From positions 2,934,001-2,998,000 of the forward strand of contig CM072343.1 of the NCBI GenBank assembly GCA_036874045.1: a stretch of 64,000 nucleotides of DNA, in the 5' to 3' direction. The position numbers and the translations under genes were made by a program. The DNA is from Cymodocea nodosa. Taxonomy: Eukaryota; Streptophyta; Magnoliopsida; Alismatales; Cymodoceaceae. The notes beneath the pieces are model-generated. The model did no database searches, was not told the DNA's origin, and saw only the letters and a list, made by a program, of their open reading frames with translations. Of the stretch, positions 36,731 through 50,243 are shown one piece after another. Positions within the stretch are counted from its first letter, which is position 1; each line of letters starts with the position of its first letter.

Positions 36731-37709
36731 AAACTCTTAACATAAAATAAAATAAAATAATAGAAGATTAATTACAAACCAGTCTAAAGCTTTATATTTC
36801 GTAAATAGTTTTTGATGGATGAAGTTGAATCAACTGCTTCTCCTTCCAGTTCCCCAACGAATTTCTTTTCTCAAATGTTGGTAACTTGTAAATAACATTC
36901 TATTCTATATTTATAATGCACGTCCATAAAGTAAATGAATCTCGTTGTAAGAACGTGTCTTGTAACATGTAGTGTGGTTCCTATTTTTATGGATACGTGT
37001 GCCATTTTTAATTTCAAATTTGTTAGTAACCACTAAACTCACGAAGTTTCGTTTGTGGTGAAAAGAATAACCATTTAGCTTAATCCACAAACTAACCTCA
37101 TTGAGTTACAGATAACTCAACGGACTAGCTTCAGTTACTATTACTAACTCCACAGACTAACTTCGTTGAGTTACAGATAACTCAACGGAGTGACCTTATA
37201 TTATATTATTGACCTCGTGGAGTTAAGTTTAACTCAACGAACTTATTTCGTTGACACTTAGCAAATTTTCTAAAACTTACTCCTCGTATTAACTTCTATA
37301 TATATATTTTTTCCTACATTCTGTTAACTTAATTAAAGTTAAACTCATGTCATTAATATAGTATTCTAATTTAACTCATTTAAATTTGAATATTATATAA
37401 ATATTTAACTTGCAGTTCATTTCATGTTATGTAGAATTTATATTTTACTTTGTAGCATGCAAGTATTTTCAAGCAGTAATCAATTATCTTTCATTTAATC
37501 CTATCATTCAACAAATTGTAAATCTTTTAAATAATCTTGCATAATGTTCCATAAATTATATAATATTCAATATAGTTCATCCATTTCATTATTCTCAAAC
37601 ACGAATGAAAAATATATCTGAAAAAATATATTCATTAATATGAATAGTATAAATTACAATCAATCAGATATTTTTCATACAAATAATACAAGTAGACGAA
37701 CAATACAAT
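36731..37709 (-). promoter_or_regulatory. Spacer upstream of gag in copy D, with possible promoter
   Basis: Homologous to 1-760 and 28340-29049 over 36900-37709. On the minus strand TATAAATATAG occurs at about 36920, roughly 190 bp before the gag ATG, with no tRNA-type primer site between, so it could be a promoter for gag and the F-box ORF. GTTGAGTTA palindromes lie at 37090-37260. Confidence 0.45.
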
Positions 37710-39958
37710 TTAATCTCTTCTCCTAAGTTCATCTACTTCCTTCTGAAGTTTTTCTACTTGTTACTCTAATAAGTTAATTCTTTCTACAGCTCCTATAACT
37801 CCTCTAGAAGGTTCAGTAATCTCTACAGCAGCATAATTTTTGTACTCTTTCGCTAAAATGGTTCTTGATCTTATCCTTTTGGATGCCCATTTAGTGAAAT
37901 CGATACAGTCCACTACCAGCAGTGGAATCAGATCTTTATAAAATAATTTCTTCTTCACTGTTCTTAGCTTGGAAATAAAAACTGCAAACCAATTTATTTG
38001 AATTCTATTCACAACTACATATGTAGCCCATTTGACAAATTGACTCAGTTCTTTATCATGGCCTTGTTGTTGGTAGACATTCTTAATGAGAATGTTAGCT
38101 ATCATGTGTGCTTTACTATTTAATTGCTTTAGTCTATTTATTAACGGCACACCAGAATTAATAGCTAAACACTCCTTTATGGTCTGTTCTGTCCACTCGA
38201 CTGCAGTTGTGTCTTCTAGAATTTTTAGTCCTTCATTTTTCAATCCTAGAATGTTGTGGAGAAGCTCTGGTGTTATCAGTACATCAGCTTCCTCCACATT
38301 GGAAATTAAGCCTCCTTCTCCTTCTCTTAAGTTTGCATAAAAGCAGGGCACTAGATTCTCATATACTACATGCCCTCTTTCTTGAGAAATAAACTGTATT
38401 AGACCTTGGAACTCAAATAAATCTTTGATTTCTTGCATGCCGTCCCAATTTATTGGTCTACTGTATATGATATCATAACCCCTGATCTCTTGGTATTTAT
38501 TGTAAGCTTCCTGACTCCAAAAGTGTACTTCATTTAGAATTGTTGTTTTAGTCAGGTCAGGAATATGCATTTGTTGCTCTAGAGGGGTTTGTTCTTGAAC
38601 TTCTTCTTCTGAATGCTGAACTTGGATAGATTGAAAATGCTCTAGGGATTCCTGAATTTCTGCTTCTGTCTGTGGTGGTGAGCCAGCAGAACTCTCCACT
38701 CTTCTTTCTTGCATCCTCTTTAAAATTTGCTGAAGAGTTTCTCCCTCTTCAATGGAATCTGCAAAGTCATTCCCTTCTTGTTCCATCTGCTCTTGTTCAG
38801 CTTCTTGTTCAGTTTCTATTCTTTCTTCCTCCTGACTACCAATTTGCATGGTCACTGTTCTTTCTGATTCTATGGCAAATTGGGATGGAGTTACGGGAAA
38901 ATAAGCTTCTGCCCTAATTTCTATTTATTCTTCTTGTACAGGCTGCAAAATAGTTTCAACCTGTTTTTCTTCTTCTCTTCGCTCTTGCTATTGCTGCTCC
39001 TGCTCCTCCTCAAAATCGAATAGCAAGTTTACAAAATTTGGCTCTATAGGCCCTACTGACATTTGTACTTCAGATTTAATCTCTTCTTGATATTCAAGTA
39101 CTATCTCTTTTCCTTTCCTTTTTCTAATTAATTGTGTCTAGTCTTCCTCATCCTCATCTGAGATTAAATCCACAAAAATAGGCTTTGCAGGCCTTTGAGG
39201 CACAAGTACCAGCTCTTCCTGTTTAATTTTTTCTATAATTACTGGTCTCGAAGGACTAGCTTCATCTCCTTTGCAGCAAGTCTAGCAGTAGCTTCCTGAT
39301 GCTGTTCCACTTTGATTTTATATTGGGCTTTCAACTTTTCTGCAGCTCTCTTTTTGCATCGTGCATCAAACACCAGATGTGCTATAGCTACGACCAATTC
39401 TTCTGGTTCACCTTGGTCTTTTCCTATTTAAACCAGTTCTTGGAATTCTCTTCTTCCTTCCTCAGTAGAAGGTCCCAAAATTGTTGCTCGTTCCAACGGC
39501 CTTAGTGGTGGAACTGAAGGTCTTGGCTATTGTTCCTCAAGAATAGGTCTTTTAGTGGTCGGTTCCTCCTACTCTTCCTCTACTTGTTCTTCATTTTCTT
39601 TCCTTTGTTGCTCCCAGATCGCCCACTGAGCTTGTCTACCTATGCGTCTTTTGAACCAGAGGCGGGACTTATGTTGGATGAGTTCTAGGGCAACTTCGTT
39701 ATTTGGTCTGATTTTTCTCTCTTTGCTTACAGCAATTTCCGTTGCTACTTTGATTCTAGTTTCCATGTTCTGAGATATTTGTATACCCAAATCTACTAAA
39801 ACTCTTCTCCAGTCGAAAAGTTCAGATTCTACCTTTTGTAGCTCTTTTTCCCTCGTCGTATTCCTGATTTTCTACCTCATGTGCCATTCCTCTAAATCTT
39901 TCAGAAATTTTGATGTGTCTACTACCTTCTCCCAGAACTCAGGTGTCATCTTCCTCAT
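37710..39958 (-). pseudogene. Env-position ORF of gypsy copy D
   Basis: The best copy of this gene. The start is at 39958 by alignment with copies A and B. The basic N-terminal part has an open section at 39790-39569. The acidic middle is broken. The C-terminal half is open for 364 codons (38855-37761), including ITPELLHNILGLKNEGLKIL, KAHMIANILIKNVYQQQGHD, VVNRIQINWFAVFISKLR and the coiled-coil end after one TAA. Total about 740 residues. It shares its domain with the copia 3' ORF (10580-12870, 50244-51393). Biochemical role unknown. Confidence 0.78.
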
Positions 39959-40590
39959 CGTGGAGTTATGCAACGGAGCAGAATCGCTCTGATCTCTACT
40001 GTTCTAAGTTCTAAATGATTCTACGAATAATGCCCCCAAACCCTAGGTTTAGTATAAATAAGCCCTAAGTTTAGGCGAGTAATCGGGTCATTCTCCACAC
40101 AAAACTCTTGCTCTCTCATCTGTGGAATTACGGTTAACTCCACGGACTAAGTCTGTGGACTTAACTACAGTACTCCGTTGAGTTATAGTTAACTCAATGG
40201 GGTAAGTTCAATAACTAATTTTAGACTCAATGGAGTAAGTTCGTTGAGTTAAGCGTGACTCAACGGACTTCCCGTAAAGTTATATCTAATAAAAATACTT
40301 AAAATAATTATTTTTTACTTCAGTCAAGACTGAAGAATTTCCGGTTTAACCGATTCTTAATTTTTCAATACTTTAAAAGTTTTCGATCAAACTGTTACAT
40401 TCCTCGATTGAATCGAAATTACATTTTTTTCCTACCGATTGAACCAATGCTATGCTTCAGTAAAACTGACATTTTTTTACTAAATATAATATATGGATTT
40501 TTTATGTTTTTGCGATTCGGTCAGACCGATGGATCTTGTCGGTTGAACTGCAACGAAATTTTTTTTTTTTTTTTCATATTAAAAAATAAT
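39959..40590 (-). other. Spacer between integrase and env-position ORF, copy D
   Basis: Non-coding, with the same palindromes as copies A and B (40155-40265) and a T-run at 40558-40574. The ORF at 40408-40794 on the plus strand is an antisense shadow of integrase and this spacer. Confidence 0.55.
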
Positions 40591-43500
40591 AATTTCTTAC
40601 TAAGTAAAGCTCGAGTAGTCCTCTACTCTTACTTCTTCTATAATTTTAAAAGAATTTTTTGGTATCTTCAAAATAGGTCTAAGTTTTTGTCCATTTACTT
40701 TAAATATGTTCTGATTTTTAGGATTTTCAATCTCAATAACTCCAAAGGGATAAATATTTCGAATTATGTAAAGTCCTACCCATCTAGATCTTAATTTTCC
40801 TAGATGGTTATGGAGTCTAGTCATGTAAAGATATACTTCTTATCCTATTTCAAAGGTTTTTGGAATAATTTTCCTATTATGCTAGAACTTCATTTTCTCT
40901 TTTTCTCTTACAGTTTTTGAATAAGCTTCATTCCTAAATTCTTCTAATTCAATCAATTGTATTTTCCTATTTCAGCAACATGATTTAAATTAGTGTTCAG
41001 AGTTTTTAATGCCCAATAAGCTTTATGTTCAATTTCAGTTGGTAAATGATAACTTTTTCCATATACTAGCCTAAAAGGTGGTATACCTAAGCTTGTCTTG
41101 TAAGCAGTTCTATAAGCCCAAAGTGCATCTATCAATCTATTAGCCCAATCTGTTCTAGTAGGATTTACTACTTTTTCTAAGATTAACGTAATTTTTTTGT
41201 TTGCACTTTCTACTTGTCCACTTATTTGCGGATGATATGATGTTAGAATTTTGTGGTTTACTCCATATTTCTTCATTAAGGCTTCAAAACTTCTATTACA
41301 GAAATGAGTTCCTCTATCACTGATAATTGCTTTAGGTATTCCAAATCTAGCAATTATATTGGTTCTTATAAAATGTATTACCACTTTGTTGTCATTAGTT
41401 TTTAAAGAAATTGCTTCTATCCATTTAGATATATAATCCACCCCCAACAATATATAATTAAATTGATTAGACATAGGAAATAGACCTATAAAATCTATTC
41501 CCCACACATCAAAGATTTCAACCTCAACAATAGGATTAAGAGGCAGCATATTCCTCTTTGATATTCTTCCTATTTGTTGACATTTTAAACAGCTTAAGCA
41601 GTATTTATGAGCATCTTTGAATAGTGTTGCCTAATAAAATCCACATTGCAAAATTTTTGCAGCAGTTTTCCCTGAACCAAAATGCCCTCCACATGCTTGG
41701 TCATGGCAAAAAGACAATATGCTCTGATATTCAGTTTCTGGAACACACCTCCTTAAAACCAAATCAGGACATTACTTAAATAAGTATGGGTCTTCCCAAT
41801 AGTAATATCTTACTCTTGAAAAGAACAATTTCTTATCCTGTCTATTCCAATCCTTAGGTGTTAAACCAGTAACTAAGTAATTAACTATGTTTGCATACCA
41901 AGGCATTGTGTTGATGGTCATTAACTGTTCATCAGGAAAATTATCCTTAATTTCAATATTTGATTTTTCTATTTGTAACCTTGATAAATGATCTACTACT
42001 ACATTCTCACAACCGTTTTTATCTTTAATTTCTAGATCAAATTCTTGTAATAATAATATCCATCGGATCAATCTAGGTTTAGTCTCTTTCTTTGCTATTA
42101 GGTGTTTTAAAGTTGAATGATCCGTGTATACTATCACTTTAGCTCTAATCAAATATGATCTAAACTTTTCTAAGGCAAACACAACAGCTAACAGCTCTTT
42201 TTCAATAGTTGTGTAATTAACTTGAGCATCATTTAAGGTTTTGCTTGCATAATAAATCACTCTAGGAGATTTTTCTATCTTCTGTCCTAGCACTGCTCCT
42301 ATAGCAAAATCAGATGCATCACACATTAATTCAAATGGATAGCTCCAATTAGGTACTTGAATTATAGGAGTTGAAATTAAGCTAGTTTTAAGCTTGAAAA
42401 ATGCTTCTTTGCAATTTTTATCAAAGTTGAATGGGACATCTTTTAATAGATTAGTTAAAGGTCTAGCTATTTTGCTAAAGTCTTTAATAAATCTTCTATA
42501 AAATCCAGCATGTCCTAGAAATGATCTAATATCTTTTACTGATTTAGGTTCTGGTAGATTAGAAATTACTTCTATTTTAGCTTTATCTACTTTCAACCCC
42601 TTCTTTGAAACAACATGTCCCAAGACTATTCCTTGATTAACAACGAAGTGACATTTTTCCCAATTTAGAACCAGATTTTTTTCCACATAGCGTTTTAATA
42701 TTTGGTCTAAATTGTTTAAACACACTTCATATGAACTTCCATAAACAGTAAAATCATCCATAAATATTTCTAAAAAACTTTAGTCATTCTAGTGAATATG
42801 CCCTATATACACCTTTGAAAGGTGGCTGGTGCATTGCATAATCCGAATGGCATTCTCTTAAAAGCATAAGTTCCATTAGGACAAGTGAAAGTTGTTTTCT
42901 CTTGATCCTCTAATGCTACTGGAACTTGGTTATATCCTGAATACCCGTCTAGGAAACAAAAATATTCTTGCCCTACTAATTTCTCTAGCATTTGATCTAT
43001 AAAAGGTAAGGGAAAATAATTTTTCCTAGTCACAGCATTCAGCTTTCTATAGTCTATACACACTCTCCAGCCTGATTGAATTCTAGTAGGTATCAAGTCC
43101 TAACTTTCATTCCTAATAACTGTTAATCCTGATTTCTTGGGAACTACATGGATTGGACTAACCCATGAGTTATCAGAAATCAGATAAATTATGTCATTAT
43201 CTAACCATTTCACTATCTCCTTCCTAACTACTTCTTTAAGGTTTGGATTTAATCTCCTCTCAAGAATTCTAACAGGTTTAGCATTCTCTTCTAAATATAT
43301 GTGGTGACAGCATAAAGTTGCACTTAACCCTTTTATATCAGTCATAGTCCTTCCTATGGCTTCTCTATAAGTTTTTACTACATCTTTTAATTTAGCAATT
43401 TGATCCTCTTTTAAATCTGAAGCAATAATGATTGGACATGTTCGTTTTTCTTCTAGAAATATATAGGTTAATTCAGGAGGTAAATGTTTTAATTCTAAAT

Positions 43501-44240
43501 GTTGCTCATTAGAAGCTAGAGCTCCTAATTGAACATCATCATTTTCTAACTTAATTTCTTCCTAATCTCCTTCTACATTTATGCTTTCACTTTCCTCTAA
43601 AGTTTTAGAATTAAGTTGCCTATTTAATTCTTCTTGGATCACATCATCTAGCATATCTTCTTCATCCTCTAAAAAGTTTATAGTATGTAAGGACATTTCT
43701 AACTCCTCAAAATTTTCTGGTTTGAAAATGTTTAATTGAGTATCTTCATTACCATATGTTAACTTCATAATTCTAGTTTTATAATTTATAACAGCCCCTG
43801 ATGTTGCTAAAAATGGTCTTCCCAAATTAAGGATGTATCACTATTTTTATACTTAATTTGTCGGGAATCCAAAATTACAATATCAATAGGATATATGAAG
43901 TTTTTAATTTTAATTAAGACATCCTCTATTTTTCCTCTAGGGTATCTTATACTTCTATCAGCTAATTGAATAACAATCCTAGTAGGGATTAAGCCTTCTA
44001 ATCCTAAAGATGCAAATATATCACTTGGCATAACATTTATACCTACACCTAGGTCTATTAAGGTTCTTTCTAGAATGGTATTTCCTATGGTGCATGATAT
44101 AACAAGGATTCTAGGATCAGATAACTTTTTAGGAATTTGTGGCAGAAATAGGGAACTACTTTGCTTAGCTAAAAAGACTTTCCTTAAAATTTTTCACTCT
44201 CTTTTCTTAGTACACCAATCCTTCAGAAATATCGTGACCT
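40591..44240 (-). pseudogene. Pol polyprotein of gypsy copy D (protease to integrase)
   Basis: Near-complete pol. Protease (MPSDIFASLGLEGL; upstream end lost) 44240-43562; RT start with HHIYLEENAKPVRI at 43345-43100; RT core 43096-42803 (GWRVCIDYRKLNAVT; FCFLDGYSGYNQVP); MDDFTVYG and the thumb, connection and RNase H open for 329 codons at 42761-41772, including [15 protein letters not shown] and [10 protein letters not shown]; integrase 41760-40591, with DDE residues in [15 protein letters not shown] and [10 protein letters not shown]. Stops at about 43098, 42800 and 41770 plus small frameshifts separate the open pieces. At about 44240 coding stops abruptly and a short unrelated stretch leads to the primer site, so gag was deleted from this position. 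Confidence 0.85.
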
Positions 44241-44391
44241 TCCAAATTGTAGAATTCACATATGCTAACTACAGGTTTTCGAAATCTTTGAGCATAAGCA
44301 TATGCCATATTCTCAACTATAGAAGAAAACACACAATACTCCTCTTGCTATTAAAACAAAACAACACTTACAGTTTCTTAACTACTTAATT

Positions 44392-44413
44392 TCTCGGCAA
44401 TGGCGCCAGAAAA
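44392..44413 (-). other. Primer-binding site, tRNA-Asp type (copy D)
   Basis: Minus strand TGGCGCCATTGCCGAGAA, the Athila/Tat primer sequence with small changes. It fixes the polarity of copy D and marks the inner LTR border. Confidence 0.78.
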
Positions 44414-44843
44414 ACTTGTTCGGTTGGCTTAGGCGACACTAGAGAACTTGTTTAGTTCCCAAGTAACATTGCTAGAAAACTTGTATTTGTTAACATCTGT
44501 TTTTAACTTGGTTAATTTATCTTTATGCTCATATCAATAATTTCTTTTTAGAAGTAAACAAACAACCTTTCACACAAATTAGATATTAATTCTAATTTGT
44601 GTTTTAACTACAAGTGCACAGTGTATATTGTATTTGTGTGCAAGTATAGGTTGATCCCACAGGGAATTGAGCAAGAATTGTGTACTGTTCCGTTTTTAAT
44701 AATGAAATTTATATATTTAGTAAACACTCCGTTGAGTTATAGTTAACACAACGATCTAATCTCGTGGACTTATGCTAACTCCACGAGCCTATCTTTCCAG
44801 TTTAAAATTGCTATTTATAGAGTAATTCGGCCAACCATTGTCT
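44414..44843 (-). repeat. LTR of gypsy copy D, inner part
   Basis: Matches 32473-32830 and 21770-22150. It contains the segment TACAAGTGCACAG...GATCCCACAGGGAATTG and ends at a copia LTR inserted after CCAACCATTG. LTR sequence of the same orientation resumes at 51394 on the far side of the copia block. Confidence 0.72.
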
Positions 44844-46552
44844 TGTAGGATCGTATAGCTACACAAGAGGGGGGTGAATTGTGTATTTTTAATATTTTCT
44901 GAAATATAATTGAAACTTTAAAACTCAAAAACAAGTCGAGACATTGTTTTCATAAAATCATTTTTATTCAAGGTATCAATTACAATATACAATTCAATTC
45001 TCCTCAGAAATTGTAGATGCAATTATAACTCGATACCATATATCATCTAAACAATTTCATAACTACAAATAGAGAAAACTAATTTGCGGAATTTAAAACT
45101 TTTCTCCTTGTTTGAGATCTTTCTTTTTCTTCTTTTTCTTCTTCAGCAATTCTTTAGTGACGAATATCTTGTCTTTCTCTGCTTCACCGAATTTGCTTTC
45201 ACTTGATACTTCAAATCTTCAACGACATAAATTTAACATTTTCTGCTTCACTGAATTTTCTTCCACTTGAGAGATTTTACCCGAAAAGGTATTTTTGATC
45301 CTTGAAAAAGATTTTTCTTTTGGTGTGCAGGAATGGTTTAATCCTTGAAAAGATTTTTCATTTTGTGTGCAAGGATAATTTGATCAACGAGAATTCTATG
45401 CCTTTCATATTGTATGTTAACTTCATGCATATCCTCCACGTTTAATCACTACTAGATTTCCACTTCTTCACGTCTTTGTTTTTTCCTTCATCGAAACACA
45501 CACGTTCTAACCCACGTTTATATTTCGAATTTTCTTTAATCATCAATCCTGGATCTCTGAAAAATTTCCTGCAAAATAAACTTTCTCGTCCAAAAATTTT
45601 TCATCAATGTAATAAGAAGTCGTTACTTTAATGTTAACTAAACGAGTAACACAAGTATATATATATAACTTAACGTTTCTAACTTAACGAGTTCCTCATG
45701 TGCCATTTCACGTGACAAGTATTGTAGCTAACTCAACGAACTAAGTCTGTGGTGTTATGCTAACTCAACGAACCAGCTTAACCTTTCTTTCGGAAGGTTA
45801 AACGATAACTCACCAAAAACAGTTTAAGTTTTGGATAGTTATAGATGTAAGTCACCGAAAAACTATTTATATTATAAAACTAGTGAGACACATGTCAAGA
45901 CCTGAAAACTTGACTTAAGTTACCTTTCGAATAGTTACAATTGTAAGTCTCTGAAAAAAGCTTTAACTCACCGATTTAGTAATAAACAAATGTTTTTATA
46001 ATAAGAATTTTACCTTGTGCAAAAATAACAACTTAAGTTTATAACGCTAACCTAATGTGTTGCCTTAGTGTTCAATATAGCAACTCAACGCGTTTAGTTA
46101 TGTTAACTTAACGAGTTAAATATGTGCACCTCACGTGATACAATACAACATTCATAACTTATAATTTCACCACGTGCATAACACTAACTTAACGAGTTCG
46201 TCTCTTCTTTTACTCACTAACTTAACGAGTTATCACGTGACCTCTATACAAACAAAACTCTAACTTAACGAGTTGTCTAAACGTGCACTGTTCATGATAC
46301 AGAAGATATAACTTTAAAACATATCATGCTTTTCAATAAAAACACACGTTAACTTAACGTTTAGTTAAATGAGAAATTAATGCAACGAAACGACTAGCTA
46401 TTAACTTCATTTCCAATATAGAAAAGTATTTATATCAGTAAGTTTTTTCTGTATTAATTAATGATTTTAATTTCTTTTCACAAGCAATAGTAATTGAGCA
46501 AATATGATTATTTTCATTTAGCACACATCATCAAAACAAAAATACTCAACAT
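44844..46552 (-). repeat. Family-A copia LTR, left
   Basis: TGTAGGATCG...ATACTCAACA on the plus strand, 1,709 bp, including the extra segment near 45770-45980 that the nested element lacks. Confidence 0.88.
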
Positions 46553-48030
46553 TCTCAATGGTTTTAAATCTAGCTCTCTCAGTTTTAATTTATCAATCTC
46601 TAATTCAAGTTCATTTATATTTTTTCTCAAGATTTCATTTTCAGATTCTATCTTTAATTTTTCAACATTTGTATTCTGTATTTGCTCATACAAGACACAT
46701 TCATTAAATCTAAATTTATGCAAATCTCTAGCATGATTTTCATTATCACATTTAAACTTTTCTAAAGTAGTAGACAGAAAACAATTTTCTTCTTCCATAA
46801 TGGACAAAGAGTTTCTGATATTCTTATTTTCCAATTTACAAACTTTAAGTTTTTGTAATAATGCATGATAAGCACATAATAATTCATCAAAGTTAAAATC
46901 TGAATAACTTTCAAGATTAGATATTACCTCAGACTCATCTGCCATGAAGCACACATGAGCAACGTCTTCTAACTCTTGTTCTCCTTCTAAATATGAAGAT
47001 TTTGATGATAATTCCTTAGATTCAGACTCTTCAGACGTGTCATCCCAAGTGACCTTCAAAGCCTTTTTCTTATAAAATTTTTTCTAAGTTTTTTGAGCCG
47101 TCTTCTTTTGATTTGTCCTACTATGCTTTTCATTTTTCCTTATATGACAATCTAGAGAAAGATGTCCAGGTTTCTTATAGTTGTATACTTTTTGGATGAA
47201 GAATTCTTGTTATTCAGTGACTTTGATGTTGAGGGTTTGTCATCTTTATTCCTTTGTTGTTTCCTAGCTTTCCATGCTTTCTTGAATTTTCTAGTCAGCA
47301 AAATCAAATCTTCATCAGAATTAGTAGATATATCAGAATCTGAATTAATTTCGAAGGCTATTTCTTTCTTCATTTTTAGTTTATTTTGACTTAGTGATTC
47401 ATTTAATTTAACTTCATAAGTAGTTAAGTTTCCTATTAGTTCATTCATGGTATAAACATTTAAATCTCGTGATCCCTCAATTGATGTTACTTTCTAAGAC
47501 TATTTAGAACTTAGGGATCTGAGAATTTTCCTCACCAAATCCTTCTGTTCAAAATTCTTTCCTAAGCATTTTAAAGAGTTTATGATATCAAGAAATCTGG
47601 AAAACATCTTAGAAATATTTTCGTCTTCATGCATCTTAAAGAGTTCATACTTGTGAATCAACATGTTTATTTTAGTCTCTTTAACTTTAGAAGTACTTTC
47701 ATGTGAAACTTCTAATGCATACCACACCTCATAAGCAGATTTATATGCCAACACTTTACTGAACTGTTCATAACTCAATGCACAAAATAAAATATTTAAG
47801 CATTTAGCATTCAGAGTTTCATTTTCTTTTTCAGTAATTGTCCAAGTATTATAAGGGGTAGATAATGGAGTATATGGTTTAGAAATCATGAACCACAATT
47901 TATGATCTTTACTTTGAAGAAAGACTGTCATCCTATATTTCCAATATTCAAAATGTATTCCATCAAATAAAGGAGGACGATTAAGATTTTAACCTTTATA
48001 TAAAGAAAAATTACCATTTCTAGTACCCAT
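46553..48030 (-). pseudogene. Copia gag, minus-strand copy
   Basis: Homologous to 5705-7962. It starts at ATG 48030 (MGTRNGNFSLYKG, then a stop), is open at 47931-47500 and 47448-47152, loses part of the knuckle (about 47150), and is open again at 47059-46553 over the acidic and coiled-coil regions. At 46553 it runs straight into an LTR. Confidence 0.83.
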
Positions 48031-48212
48031 CTTACCTAAGATTTTTCAACCTATTTGATTTTAAACAGTTTAAAACTTTAAAACACTTTGAGCCTTAAAT
48101 CAAGAGGGTTAAACGTATGCTCAAATATTAATTTCTATTTAAAAACAAGGAAGGTAGAATAAGCAATGATATTAAATAAGTTGGTATCGATTTTATATCA
48201 AAGATTATTAAC

Positions 48213-48227
48213 AAAGATCTGATACCA
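48213..48227 (-). other. Primer-binding site, minus-strand copia copy
   Basis: Minus strand TGGTATCAGATCT, next to the LTR end; one change from the usual TGGTATCAGAGCT. Confidence 0.8.
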
Positions 48228-48229
48228 CT

Positions 48230-49752
48230 TGTAGGATCGTATGGCTACACAAGAAGGGGGTGAATTGTGTTTTTCAATATTTTCGAATATAATTGAAACT
48301 TTAAAACTCAAAAACAAGTCGAGATACTATTTTCATCAAATCATTTTTATTCAAGGTTTCAATTACAATATATAATTCAATTCTCCTCAGAAATTGTAGA
48401 TGCAATTATATCTTGATACCATGTATCATCTAAACAATTTCATAACTACAAACAGAGAAAACTAATTTGCGGAATTTAAAACATTTCTCCCTGTTTGAGA
48501 TCTTATTTCTTCTTCTTCTCTTTTTTTTCTTTAGCAATTCTTCAGTGACAAATATATAGTCTTTCTCTGCTTCACTAAATTTGCTTTCTCTTGATACTTC
48601 AAATCTTTAGTGACGTAAATCTAACCTTTTCTGCTTCATTGAATTTTCTTCCACCTAATACTTTAAATCTTCAGTGACATATATCTTACCTGTTTATGCT
48701 TCACTAAATTTTCTTTCACCTAAGAGATTTTCCTCGAAGAGGTGTTTTTGATCCCTAAAAAGATTTTTCTTTTGGTGTGTAGGGATAGTTTGATCAACGA
48801 GAATTCTATGCCTTTTATACTGTATCTTCATTTCATGCATATCCTCCACATTTAATCACTACTAGTTTTCCACTTCTTCAAGTCTTTTTTTTTCCTTCAT
48901 CGAAACACACACGTTATGACCCACGTTTACATTTCGAATTTTGTTTAATCATCAGTCCTGGATCTCTAAAAAATTTCCTGCAAAATAAACTTTCTCGTCC
49001 AAAATTTTTCATCAATGTAATAAGTAGTCATTACTCTAATGTTATCTAAACGAGTAACACAAGTATATATATAACTTAACGTTTCTAACTTAACGAGTTC
49101 CTCATGTGCCAATTCACATGACAAGTACTATAGCTAACTCAACGAACTAAGTCCGTGGTGTTACGCTAACTCAACGAACTAGTAATAAACAAATATTTTT
49201 ATAATAAGAATTTTACCACGTGCAAAAATAACAACTTAAGTTTTATAACGCGTTGCCTTAGTATTCAATATAGCAACTCAACGCGTTTAGTTATGTTAAT
49301 TTAATGAGTTAAACATGTGCACCTCACGTGATACAATATAACATTCGTAACTTATAATTTCACCACGTGTATAACACTAACTTAACGAGTTCATCTCTTC
49401 TTTTACTCACTAACTTAACGAGTTCTCACATGACCTCTATACAAATAACACTCTAACTTAACGAGTTGTCTAAACATGCACTATACATGATACATAAAAT
49501 ATAACTTTAAAACATATCATACTTTTCAATAAAAACATACGTTAACTTAACGTTTAGTTAAATGAGAAATTAATGCAACAAAATGACTAATTATTAACTT
49601 AGTATAATTTTAGATCCAATACAAACAAGTATTTATATCAGTAAGCTTTTTCTATATTAATTGATGATTTTAATTTCTTTTCACAAGCAATAGTAATTGA
49701 GCAAATATGATTATTTTCATTTAGCACACATCATCAAAACAAAATACTCAAC
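48230..49752 (-). repeat. Family-A copia LTR, central (shared)
   Basis: TGTAGGATCG...ATACTCAACA on the plus strand, 1,523 bp, with a primer site at its left and a polypurine tract at its right. It lacks the extra segment found in the left LTR, so the two LTRs did not arise from one insertion. Confidence 0.88.
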
Positions 49753-49766
49753 AATCTCCCCCTTTT
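49753..49766 (-). other. Polypurine tract, minus-strand copia copy
   Basis: Minus strand AAAAAGGGGGAGAT directly before TGTTGAG. Confidence 0.85.
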
Positions 49767-50243
49767 TAATGATGACAAAACCATATTAAATCAATTATGA
49801 AATATATTTAACTAAACAAAGCACCTTCGTTGGGTTAACTTTTAATTCAACAAACATGTTTGTTAACTTAAGTTCATTTAAGCTTATTTCTATTGTTTGT
49901 GTAAATTTTACCTCTCAGAAATAAAACTTTCAGATGTCAATAATTATATAAGTATCATTTCTCTAATTTTCATCTATCAGATTACAATAACCATAAATAT
50001 CATCTCCCTTTATACTATATGCAATTAAAATCTTAATCATCTTTTTATAACATTTCTCCTCCTTTTTGTCATTAATCAAAAAGATAATTATAGAGAATAT
50101 ATATAGTAAGAGATATATTTTCAACAACTCTTTCTGTAAACAATAACAAGAATAGAATACATTTACAGAAAAATGTATTGTTCAATGAATCAAACAATCA
50201 ATACAAACATTACATTTTGTATTCAGATACAAACAAAAAACAG

